Source of the DNA: Planctomycetota bacterium
GTDB taxonomy: Bacteria > Planctomycetota > SZUA-567 > H5-PLA8
Direction of reading: 5' to 3'
DNA length: 64,000 nt
NCBI GenBank assembly: GCA_027493525.1
Contig: JAOSKN010000001.1
Span: forward strand, 434,001 to 498,000
Part shown: piece by piece, positions 26,424 to 33,652 of the stretch
Position numbering within the stretch: position 1 is the first letter of the stretch
Layout: each line of letters starts with the position of its first letter
Translations under genes and position numbers: made by a program
The notes under the pieces: model-generated
Seen by the model: the letters and a program-made list of their open reading frames with translations, nothing else
Database searches by the model: none
Told to the model about the DNA's origin: nothing

Positions 26424-27482
26424 TTACGCTTTCAGCAGCTTGATGTACTGCTCCGCGATATGCAGGTCCGCGACGGCCTCATCGGCGGGCGAGAGCGCCG
26501 GCGCCTCGCCGCGCAGGCTCGCCACGAAGAGCCGCGCCTGCTCGGCGAAGGCCCAGCCGGTCCCGGTGAAGGGGCGCGCCTCCTGGGGGCCGCTCTCGCC
26601 TTCGGTCAGGATGCGGACTTCGCCCGGCGCCTGCCGGTGCAGCGGCGCGTGCAGGTTCAAGTCGAGCTGCGCCTTCTCGAAGCAGAAGGTGAAGCGCTCC
26701 TCCCACTGATTCTTGATCCTATTGGTATGCAATTCGAACGTGACCGGCGCGCCGGAAGCGCTGCGCGCGACGGCAAGCAACCCGCCGGGCGCGACGTATT
26801 CCAGCGCGTAGGCCTCGCCCAGCAGATGCCGCATCAGGTTGACCTGATGGATCCAGAAGTTGACGAACTCGTGGTAGCGCTTGCCCTGCGCCTCGTTCAT
26901 CCAGCCAGGGACCGGTTCGGGTTTTTCGTCCTCGTACTCGGGATAGGGCTCTCCCGAGTTGAGCGGGCGCTCGATGCCCCAGGTCCAGTCGGTCATCGCC
27001 GCGGTCATGCGCGCGTAGCGCAGCGCGCCGGCTTGGCCGGAGGCGCGCCAGGCGTCGAGCTGCGCCTTGGCCGCGCGCGTGCCGGGATCGAAGCGCTTCA
27101 TGTACCCGATCTGGTAGGTCAGGCCGTTGCGCCGGGCCAGCGACGCGAGTTCCTCGCCGGTCTCCGCGCGCACGCAGATGGGTTTCTCGGTGATGAGATG
27201 CTTGCCGGCCTTCAGCACGTCCGGGACGACGGCATGGTGCAGGCTGTAGCCCATGATCGCGACGACCGCGTCGAGTTCCCGCGCGCAGCCGTCGAGCATG
27301 CGGCGATGATCGGGGTAGACGCGCGGGATGCCGTACCGCGCGGCGACGCGCTTCGCCTGCTCGGGGCGTCCCTCTGCCAGCGCGGCGATCTCGACGTCCG
27401 GCAGCCGCGCGTAGTTGTCCAGGTGCGCGAGCTGGCCCATGAAGCCGCCGCCGACCATGCCGATCCGGATTTTTCTGTTCAT
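26424..27482 (-). CDS. Gfo/Idh/MocA-family oxidoreductase, operon gene 2
   Basis: This 352-residue protein starts MNRKIRIGMVGGGFMGQLAH (Rossmann NAD(P) site), followed by ALAEGRPEQAKRVA, AGKHLITEKPICV (catalytic-region EKP), IGYMKRFDPG and FVNFWIHQVNLMRHLL. A large C-terminal beta-sheet domain follows. The fold oxidises or dehydrogenates sugars, inositols or sugar acids with NAD(P). The frame is open upstream to 27638, but the ATG at 27482 begins the family N-terminus and sits 16 bases after the dioxygenase stop. It is co-oriented and tightly packed with PhyH and the isomerase, so the three probably act on one substrate under the AraC regulator at 28395. Confidence 0.88.
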   Translation of the reverse strand: MNRKIRIGMVGGGFMGQLAHLDNYARLPDVEIAALAEGRPEQAKRVAARYGIPRVYPDHRRMLDGCARELDAVVAIMGYSLHHAVVPDVLKAGKHLITEKPICVRAETGEELASLARRNGLTYQIGYMKRFDPGTRAAKAQLDAWRASGQAGALRYARMTAAMTDWTWGIERPLNSGEPYPEYEDEKPEPVPGWMNEAQGKRYHEFVNFWIHQVNLMRHLLGEAYALEYVAPGGLLAVARSASGAPVTFELHTNRIKNQWEERFTFCFEKAQLDLNLHAPLHRQAPGEVRILTEGESGPQEARPFTGTGWAFAEQARLFVASLRGEAPALSPADEAVADLHIAEQYIKLLKA

Positions 27483-27498
27483 GCAGGAGCCCTTTCGC

Positions 27499-28257
27499 TC
27501 AGGCTTCGGCGCGCGCGAAGGCCAGGATCGCGTCGTCGGGCACGAGCGCGATCGGTTCGGGGTTGCCGTGCCCCTTCCCGCCGAAGGGCCGGTTGGAAAG
27601 CGCGTTGTAGCAACAGATGTACGCGCGGCGCGGCGCATCGGAGGCGTTCGGGCCGCTGGCGTGAAGCGTGTTGGCGTGAAAGAAGAGCACGTCGCCGGGG
27701 TCCATCTCGGCGTGCACCGTTTGCAGGCGCGCTTGCGCGGCCGCGACGCGCTCGGGGTCGGCGCCGCTCTGGTTCCCGCTGCGCCCGTGCTCGATGCGCC
27801 CCAGCAAGTGCGAGCCGGGCATGACCTGCAGGCAGCCGTTGGCCGGCGTGGCCGGATCCAGCGCGAGCATGCACGAGACCAGGCGCGGATAGAGGCAGCC
27901 GTCGCGGTACCAGTAGCCGTAATCCTGGTGCCATTCCCATGCGCCGCCCACGCGCGGCTCCTTGAGCATCACCTTGCTGTGCCAGTGGTAGACGTCCTCG
28001 CGGAGCAGTTGGCGCGCGGCGCCGACGAGCCGCGGATGCCGGGTCGCCGCGCCGAAGACGTCCTCGCGAACGTCCATCCACAACGCGAGCTTGCTGGAAC
28101 GCCCTGCCGCGTCGGGCATGTCGCCGATTCTGCGCGTGGCCGCGAGCGCGTGCTCGACCCCATCGAGAAGCACGCCGACCTCCGGACGCGAGAAGAGCCC
28201 CCGCACGCGCAGATAGCCGTCGCGGTCGTAGGCCTGCAATTGCGCCGAGTCGAGCAT
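27499..28257 (-). CDS. Phytanoyl-CoA dioxygenase (PhyH)-family Fe(II)/2-oxoglutarate oxygenase, operon gene 1
   Basis: This 252-residue protein shows the facial triad as H110-Q-D112 (EWHQDYGYW) and a distal His at 199 (FFHANTLHASGPN). A following Arg (PRRAYICCYN) is positioned to bind 2-oxoglutarate. Other PhyH features are YDRDGYLRVRGLF at the N-terminus and GCLQVMPGSH. The family hydroxylates diverse small molecules, including sugar-like and alkyl substrates, not only phytanoyl-CoA. It is the first gene of the operon and faces the AraC gene across about 90-140 bases. It could open the degradation of the compound handled by the dehydrogenase and isomerase downstream. Confidence 0.88.
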   Translation of the reverse strand: MLDSAQLQAYDRDGYLRVRGLFSRPEVGVLLDGVEHALAATRRIGDMPDAAGRSSKLALWMDVREDVFGAATRHPRLVGAARQLLREDVYHWHSKVMLKEPRVGGAWEWHQDYGYWYRDGCLYPRLVSCMLALDPATPANGCLQVMPGSHLLGRIEHGRSGNQSGADPERVAAAQARLQTVHAEMDPGDVLFFHANTLHASGPNASDAPRRAYICCYNALSNRPFGGKGHGNPEPIALVPDDAILAFARAEA

Positions 28258-28394
28258 GAGCGTTCCCGCCTGGATTATTCCGCGCCGCTTCGCGAGGCCT
28301 TCCGATGCGCCCGAATCCTACCCTGGGCGGCGAAGGCTGGTAAATGGACAGGACCCGGCATATGATGGACAAAACCGAGGATCGGAGCCGCGCC

Positions 28395-29129
28395 ATGGCG
28401 CAGTTCGTCTCGATCGGGAAGATCCCCAAGCCCCGTCCCAGCTTTCCCCGCCACGCCCATCCGGACACCTGGGAACTGGTCATCTATACGCATGGGCGCG
28501 GGACGATCACGGTGGGCGAAGAGCCCGTCCCGTTCCGGCTCGGCACCATCGTCGCGCTCCCGCCGGTGGTGCCGCACGAAGAACGCTCCGAGTCCGGCTT
28601 TGCAAACATCTACCTGCACTGCCGGGGCTTCGCGCGCTTCAACGGGCGCGTGCCCGTCTACCAGGACCGGGCCGACCGGCCGTACTTCACCGTCGCAAGC
28701 CTGCTGCTGCAGGAGACCGGTTTGCGGCGCAACCCCCGCGATCCGGTCATCGAGCGGCTCTTCGGCGTGCTCCTCGACTACCTCGCCGAGTGGGGCCGCG
28801 GCGCGGACGCGCACCCGCTCGTCGAAGCCCTGCGCGGAAAGCTGGCCGCGCGGCTGCACGATTCCGAGTTCCAGGTCGGCGAGGCGCTGTCCGAGTTGCC
28901 GGCCTCCGCCGACCATCTGCGCAAGCTTTTCCGCGAGCGCACCGGGCGCACGCCGCTGGGGTATCTCAACGAACTGCGCATCGGCGAGGCCAAGCGGCTG
29001 TTGCGGCTCGGCGGCTTTTCGGTGAAGGAGGTCGCCCACCGCGTCGGCGTGCCGGATCCGTATTATTTTTCGCGCCTGTTCCTGAAGCACGCCGGCGCGC
29101 GGCCGAGCGCGTACGCCAAGGACGTGTAA
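28395..29129 (+). CDS. AraC-family transcriptional regulator
   Basis: This roughly 244-residue DNA-binding protein has an N-terminal cupin-like sensor (HAHPDTWELVIYTHGRGTITVG, VALPPVVPHEE) with His residues suited to a small ligand. The C-terminal tandem helix-turn-helix holds ADHLRKLFRERTGRTPLGYL and FSVKEVAHRVGVPDPYYFSRLF. The frame is open from an ATG at 28344, but CGGAG lies 7 bases before the ATG at 28395, so I prefer that start. It is divergent from the PhyH/dehydrogenase/isomerase operon and most likely controls it from the shared intergenic region in response to the pathway substrate. No operator repeat is obvious by eye. Confidence 0.9.
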   Translation: MAQFVSIGKIPKPRPSFPRHAHPDTWELVIYTHGRGTITVGEEPVPFRLGTIVALPPVVPHEERSESGFANIYLHCRGFARFNGRVPVYQDRADRPYFTVASLLLQETGLRRNPRDPVIERLFGVLLDYLAEWGRGADAHPLVEALRGKLAARLHDSEFQVGEALSELPASADHLRKLFRERTGRTPLGYLNELRIGEAKRLLRLGGFSVKEVAHRVGVPDPYYFSRLFLKHAGARPSAYAKDV

Positions 29130-29205
29130 AACTCCGGGCGCGCCTTGAACCGCGGGCGCCCCCGGCGCCACGCATGGTATAGTGAGCCGGGGCCAGGCGC
29201 TGCCG

Positions 29206-30738
29206 ATGAGCACTTCTTCCTCCCTCCCGGAAGCCGCGTTCGATTCGAATTCGCTGGCGCCGAGCCCCGAAGCGCCGGGAACGCCGCTGGGCAAGAGCGC
29301 GGGGCTGATCCACGGCTTGGCGCTGGCCGCCGCGGCCTTCACCGCGCTGCTGGGCTGGTTCCTCGACAAGCGGCAGGAGACCGTCTACGCGGTGCTCGGC
29401 GTCGGCGGCGCGGCGGCGCTCTGCGGGCTCTTCTGGTCCGGCGTCCTGGCGCTGCGGGCGCTCTGGAACGGGCAGGTCGAGCGCGCGCCGCCGATCGTCC
29501 TGGGGCTGCTCACGCTGGAGTTCTCCGCGCCGTGGGTCGCCTCGTGGGCGTGGCTGTACACGCTGCGCGGCGGGCGCTGGTACGACGCGAGTTTCTGGCA
29601 GGGGCTGATCGTCTTCGCGCCGCTGGTCCCGGCGACGGCCATCGGCGTGCTGCTCGCGCGCTGGCGCGTGCGGCGCACCGACCGCCGGCTGACCCAAGCA
29701 GGGCATCCCGCGCGCAAGCCCGTAGAGCGCTGGCGGCAGGGACTCGCCTGGTATCTGGCGGTCCTGCTGCTTTACGCCGCGCCCCTGCTGCCTTGCGGCG
29801 CGTACCTCTACTGCGCGTGGATGCGGCTCTGGGTGCCGACCTGGGACGTGCGCTTCCTCGCCGCCGACACGACACCTTACGCGGTGCGGCACGGCGTGGA
29901 TTTCTTCCTGAGCCTCTCCGAGAGCAAGTCCTGCCAAAGCTGGCGGCGGCTGCTGGCCTGGAGCGGACAGTTCTCGCCCGAACGCACCGAAGACTACATT
30001 CGCCACGGCGATGACGGCATGGCTTCGAGCGCGCTGAGCGGGATGCGGCACACCGACCCACCCAAGGCGCTGGAGCTTTCACTTTCCATCGCGCGTGGCG
30101 AGTTCCGCACGGACGAAGACGGCGCGCTGAGCGTCGCCGGCGAGATCGTCGCCGAACAGGGCGATGAAGCGCAAATCCGAGAACTCCTGCGCATGGATCC
30201 GCCCATACGCACCGGCGTCTTCACCGCGCTCATCCGGAAACTCAAGGACCGCGGCCGAGTCGAGATGTTGCCGGAACTCGAACTCCTGGCGCGCGGACAT
30301 TCGCCGAATCTGAGAGTCGTGCTGGAGTCATTGTCCGAGTTGGAACGCCTTACGGGCCGCGAGGACCGTATCTCGCAAGTGATTGAATTATATCTTGAAG
30401 ATTCCAACGAGACTCGTCGGTTGGAGGCGTGTGAGATCATTGGGAAACTCTCCGCGCAGGACTACCTCTGGCTGGCGTACCTATCTGCTAAGGACACGGC
30501 CACCCTTCAGGCAACGCTCGTTGGGATCATGACGTTTTCTCCCTACTTCTCCCAACTTAATAAGTCCGGACTCGACGAAACTTTCCTTCCAGTCCTGGCG
30601 CGACTGGCAAAACATGCAGACCCCGCGATTCGATCCGAAGCACAGAGCCTAATCCAAATACGCTATCTCGAATTCCAATTGCCGGACGATCTAAAGGCGC
30701 AGCTAAACGAAAAGGAAACCCAGTCGGAAAACCCTTGA
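29206..30738 (+). CDS. Membrane protein with TM bundle and helical-repeat C-terminus (family copy 2)
   Basis: The protein is about 510 residues. The first 210 hold about five hydrophobic helices (LIHGLALAAAAFTALLGW, VLGVGGAAALCGLFWSGVLAL, IVLGLLTLEFSAPWVASWAW, LIVFAPLVPATAIGVLLA, WYLAVLLLYAAPLLPCGAYLY). The rest is a helical HEAT-like domain (GVFTALIRKLKDRGRVEML, VLARLAKHADPAIRSEAQSL). Layout and segment order match the protein at 8482. From about 30340 the DNA is clearly less G+C-rich, with A/T-ending codons (gattgaattatatcttgaag), unlike the first two thirds. The ATG at 29206 is preferred over the GTG at 29182. It is followed by a short relative at 30798. Confidence 0.68.
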   Translation: MSTSSSLPEAAFDSNSLAPSPEAPGTPLGKSAGLIHGLALAAAAFTALLGWFLDKRQETVYAVLGVGGAAALCGLFWSGVLALRALWNGQVERAPPIVLGLLTLEFSAPWVASWAWLYTLRGGRWYDASFWQGLIVFAPLVPATAIGVLLARWRVRRTDRRLTQAGHPARKPVERWRQGLAWYLAVLLLYAAPLLPCGAYLYCAWMRLWVPTWDVRFLAADTTPYAVRHGVDFFLSLSESKSCQSWRRLLAWSGQFSPERTEDYIRHGDDGMASSALSGMRHTDPPKALELSLSIARGEFRTDEDGALSVAGEIVAEQGDEAQIRELLRMDPPIRTGVFTALIRKLKDRGRVEMLPELELLARGHSPNLRVVLESLSELERLTGREDRISQVIELYLEDSNETRRLEACEIIGKLSAQDYLWLAYLSAKDTATLQATLVGIMTFSPYFSQLNKSGLDETFLPVLARLAKHADPAIRSEAQSLIQIRYLEFQLPDDLKAQLNEKETQSENP

Positions 30739-30797
30739 TAGTGTCACGGTCTTGAATCGTACCGGCCTCTACCGTGAAAGGGCGTTCAAACGCGCTC

Positions 30798-31142
30798 ATG
30801 CCCCTCAACGGCGATAACCCGCGGCCCGGCGAGCCCCCATCCTGGCACGGGGAACGAAAGGAAAGCCGCTTCGGCCGCAGCGCGCTGCTGGTGAGCCTGC
30901 TGGCGCTCGCGCCGGTCCTGGCGCTGCTGCTGTTCACCTTCAGCGAGTCGGCGGGGACGACCGAGGGGCTTACGGCGCGCGGGCTCGCCGCCGCGGCTTC
31001 GGTCGTGCTCATGATCTGGTCGGGGTGGCTGGCGTCCCGCGCCTTCCGGAGGCTCGAACGAGACACTTGGCCCTCGGCCGCGCTGGTGCTCCTCTCGTTT
31101 GAAGCCTGTGTGGTCCTCGTTGCGGCCCTGGCCTCGCTTTGA
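30798..31142 (+). CDS. Short membrane protein, truncated relative of the 8482/29206 family (copy 3)
   Basis: This 114-residue protein (GTG at 30774 is an alternative start) contains three hydrophobic segments: LLVSLLALAPVLALLLFTF, AAAASVVLMIWSGWLA and AALVLLSFEACVVLVAAL. The pattern EGLT...GLAAA...IWSGWLASRAFRRLER...LLSFEAC aligns with the second and third helices of the protein at 8482 (EGLT...GLCLAA...IVWASLLLLKAWRRGER...LLFEAC). It has no helical-repeat domain, so it is either a shortened paralogue or a genuine small partner. It follows copy 2 by 59 bases on the same strand. Confidence 0.6.
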   Translation: MPLNGDNPRPGEPPSWHGERKESRFGRSALLVSLLALAPVLALLLFTFSESAGTTEGLTARGLAAAASVVLMIWSGWLASRAFRRLERDTWPSAALVLLSFEACVVLVAALASL

Positions 31143-31213
31143 CCGGCCGTGAATGCCCATCGGCTTCGCGTATTCCGTTTTACGTTTCACGCCGCCCCCG
31201 TATCCTCGTGCGC

Positions 31214-32335
31214 ATGGACTGGAACCGCCTTATCGCCGAGCGCGCCGCGAAGATCGAGGCTTCGGGGATCCGCAAGATCTTCGACCTCGCCGCGACGCTG
31301 AAGGACCCGGTTAACCTTTCGATCGGGCAGCCGGACTTCGACGTGCCCGAGCCCGTCAAGGCCTCGGCCATCGCCGCGATCCGCGAGGGCTTCAACCGCT
31401 ACACGCCTTCCGCCGGCATCCCGGAGCTGCGCGAGAAGATCCTGTCCCGCTGCGCCGAGCAGTACGGCGCGCGGCCCGAGGACGCGGTCGTCACCAGCGG
31501 CGTCTCCGGCGGGTTGACCCTGGCTCTCCAGGCGCTGATCGATCCCGGCGACGAGGTGCTCGTGCCCGATCCCTACTTCGTCAGCTATAAGCACCTCACG
31601 GCCCTCTGCGAAGGCAAGCCGGTCTACTACAACACCTATCCCGAGTTCACGGTGGACCCGGAGGCCGTCGAGCGTCTGGTCTCGCCGCGCACCAAAGTCC
31701 TGCTGGTCATGTCGCCGGCCAACCCGACCGGGGCCTGCCTGCCCGAGGCGGTCAAGCAGGCGCTGGCCGACCTCGCGCGCCGGCACGGCCTGATCCTGCT
31801 CAGCGACGAGATCTACGACCTTTTCACCTACGGCCCGCGCGGCAAGAGCTTCCTGGCCTACTACCCGGAGGGCACGCTGGCGCTGAACGGGCTCTCCAAG
31901 ACCGCCTCGATGACCGGCTGGCGGCTGGGCTGGGCGGCCGGCCCGAAGGCGCTGATCGAGAACCTGACGAAGCTCCAGCAGGTGACGTTCGTCTGCTCGC
32001 CGAGTTTCGCGCAGAAGGCGGCGCTCGCCGCCTTCCAGTCGGACCTTTCCGAAGCCGTGCCCGTATACCGGGCCAAGCGCGACCGGATGCTGGCGGGGCT
32101 GCGCGAGGCCGGCTACGAAGCGGTCGAGCCCGGCGGGGCGTTTTACCTCTTTCCTAAAGTCCCTCCAAAGTTCGGGAGCGGACAGGCCTTCGTCGAGGAA
32201 GCCGCGCGGCGCGAACTCCTTCTCGTGCCGGGGCACGTCTTCTCCGAGCGCGACACGCACTTCCGCATCTCCTACGCCGCGCCGGACGAGAAGCTCGCGC
32301 GGGGCCTGGAAATCCTTCGCAAAATGGCCCGGTAA
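31214..32335 (+). CDS. Class I pyridoxal-phosphate aminotransferase, aspartate aminotransferase-like
   Basis: This 373-residue fold-type I PLP enzyme has VNLSIGQPDFDVPEPV, FNRYTPSAGIPELR, MSPANPTGACL (Asn of the cofactor site), LLSDEIYDLFTY (Asp-x-x-Tyr) and NGLSKTASMTGWRLGW with the Schiff-base Lys at about 229. A C-terminal FRISYAAPDEKL carries the Arg that binds the substrate carboxylate. It transfers the amino group of an amino acid to a 2-oxo acid; aspartate or an aromatic acid is likely. There is no Shine-Dalgarno, but TATCCT lies at 31201-31206, seven bases before the ATG, so a leaderless start is conceivable. The frame is open from 31139, but the earlier part looks non-coding. Confidence 0.88.
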   Translation: MDWNRLIAERAAKIEASGIRKIFDLAATLKDPVNLSIGQPDFDVPEPVKASAIAAIREGFNRYTPSAGIPELREKILSRCAEQYGARPEDAVVTSGVSGGLTLALQALIDPGDEVLVPDPYFVSYKHLTALCEGKPVYYNTYPEFTVDPEAVERLVSPRTKVLLVMSPANPTGACLPEAVKQALADLARRHGLILLSDEIYDLFTYGPRGKSFLAYYPEGTLALNGLSKTASMTGWRLGWAAGPKALIENLTKLQQVTFVCSPSFAQKAALAAFQSDLSEAVPVYRAKRDRMLAGLREAGYEAVEPGGAFYLFPKVPPKFGSGQAFVEEAARRELLLVPGHVFSERDTHFRISYAAPDEKLARGLEILRKMAR

Positions 32336-32436
32336 TCCCGGTCAATCTGACAGGCGCCATTCCGGGTTCCTTGGGCCAGATTCCTTAACTGCTCCGCCTT
32401 GCTTGAGTTAATGCGCGCCCATTCCGCATCGGGAAT

Positions 32437-32452
32437 TGGCACGTTCTTTGTT
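32437..32452 (+). promoter_or_regulatory. Sigma-54-like promoter upstream of the hsp20 pair
   Basis: TGGCAC (32437-32442), five bases, then TTGTT (32448-32452) approximates the -24/-12 consensus (TGGCAC-N5-TTGCA), with the -12 C replaced by T. Transcription would begin near 32464, leaving a leader of about 60 bases before the ATG at 32527. The 191-base gap holds no gene. No enhancer site or sigma-54 activator is recognised in the window. Confidence 0.42.
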
Positions 32453-32526
32453 AATCCATCCGCCGTGAGATCGGCAGGCGCGCCGGGATTCAGGGCGCGC
32501 GCGATGGATCGAAAGGAGACGAGGCC

Positions 32527-32961
32527 ATGCTTTCACGTCGATTGGCGGGCGCGGACCCGTTCACGCAGATGCAGCGGGAGATGGACCAGCTCTTCACGGG
32601 ATTTTTCGGCGCCGCGCCGCGCAACGGAGCCGGGGCCTACCCCGCGTTGAACGTCTGGGAAGACGCGGAGCGCTTCTACGTCGAGGCCGAACTGCCCGGC
32701 ATGAAGCTCGAAGACATCGAGGTGTTCGTTCAGCAGAACGAATTGACGCTCAAGGGCGAACGCAAGCACGCGCTCGCCGAGGGCACGACCGAGCACCGCC
32801 GCGAGCGCGGCGCCGGCGCCTTCCACCGCACCCTGGCCCTGCCGGCCGAAGTCGAGGCCGCCCAGGCCGAAGCGACGCTCAAGGACGGCGTCCTCACCAT
32901 CGCTCTGCCCAAGCTGGCCGCGGTGAAGCCCCGCAGGATCGACGTGCGGGTCGTGGAATAA
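32527..32961 (+). CDS. Small heat-shock protein, Hsp20/alpha-crystallin family (first of pair)
   Basis: The protein is 144 residues. A short N-terminal arm carries the phenylalanines expected for substrate capture (MDQLFTGFFG). An alpha-crystallin domain follows (ALNVWEDAERFYVEAELPGMKLEDIEVFV, ELTLKGERKH, GAFHRTLALPAEV, ATLKDGVLTIALPK). The C-terminal tail lacks a clear IxI motif, with only RRIDVRVVE. It is an ATP-independent holdase that binds unfolding proteins in the cytoplasm. GAAAGGAGACGAG precedes the ATG. It is 37 bases upstream of a second, more divergent hsp20, so hetero-oligomers are possible. Confidence 0.92.
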   Translation: MLSRRLAGADPFTQMQREMDQLFTGFFGAAPRNGAGAYPALNVWEDAERFYVEAELPGMKLEDIEVFVQQNELTLKGERKHALAEGTTEHRRERGAGAFHRTLALPAEVEAAQAEATLKDGVLTIALPKLAAVKPRRIDVRVVE

Positions 32962-32998
32962 GCAAAGCTCAAACCTGAAGCGTTTAAGGAGAGCCGAG

Positions 32999-33391
32999 AT
33001 GAACGCAACCGCCACCCCGCCCGCCGCGTGCCAGCGCGCGCAACAGCCCGTTCGCGAGGCGCTTCGCTACACGCCGCGCGTGGATCTCGTCGAGACCCCC
33101 GCCGAACTGATCCTTACCGCGGACCTGCCCGGCGTGCGCGCCGACGGGCTCCAGGTGGACTTTCATGACGGCGTGCTGAGCTTGTACGGCAAGGCGCCGG
33201 CCCGGCAGGCGGAAGAGACCCGCTTCCTGCTGCACGAATACGGCGTCGGCGACTTTCGGCGCGAGTTCCGCGTCGGCGAGCAGGTCGATGCGACGAAGAT
33301 CCGCGGCGAACTGAAGGACGGCGTGCTCACCCTGCGGCTGCCCAAGGCCGAGGCGGCGCGCCCGCGCCGGATTCCCGTCCAGGCCAGTTAG
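32999..33391 (+). CDS. Small heat-shock protein, Hsp20/alpha-crystallin family (second of pair)
   Basis: This 130-residue protein with an alpha-crystallin domain (VDLVETPAELILTADLPGVR, VLSLYGKAP, GDFRREFRVGEQVD, ELKDGVLTLRLPK) ends RRIPVQAS, a variant of the IxI anchor. It is the partner of the preceding hsp20 and has its own AAGGAGAG site. The stop codon (33389-33391) touches the left end of the inverted-repeat element B. The short N-terminal arm (Ala/Gln/Thr-rich, no Phe cluster) differs from its neighbour, suggesting divided roles. Confidence 0.92.
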   Translation: MNATATPPAACQRAQQPVREALRYTPRVDLVETPAELILTADLPGVRADGLQVDFHDGVLSLYGKAPARQAEETRFLLHEYGVGDFRREFRVGEQVDATKIRGELKDGVLTLRLPKAEAARPRRIPVQAS

Positions 33392-33555
33392 AGTGCGTCC
33401 TAAAACCGGATCGCGAGGCGGCTTCGGAGCGCCGGGCAAGCGAGGCGAGGCGGCCGAACGAGCCGTATCGGGACAGCGCCTACGGCAAGAAGGCCAACGA
33501 TGCATCGCGAAGTCCGCCGCCCGAAGACGGCCGCGAGACGTTTTAGGACGCACTC
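33391..33555 (-). repeat. Inverted-repeat element B, 165 bp, sharing its core with element A
   Basis: Perfect 16-bp terminal repeats lie at 33391-33406 (gagtgcgtcctaaaac) and 33540-33555. Pairing resumes imperfectly further in (TCGCG, CTTCGG), so most of the first 37 bases can fold back. On the minus strand an internal core runs from TCCCGATA (33466-33473) through GCCTCG to TGCCCGGCGC (33429-33438), matching element A although the terminal stems differ. It begins at the last base of the hsp20 stop codon. No open frame is credible. The rest of the gap to 33653 shows nothing further. Confidence 0.72.
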
Positions 33556-33652
33556 TTTGGGGAACGATTCGGAATTGAAGCAGGCCCGCCGCGGGCGCGG
33601 CGCGCACGGAGCCATCCGCGCCGTGCCGCCCTGCCTCCGCGGCCGCGGGCCT

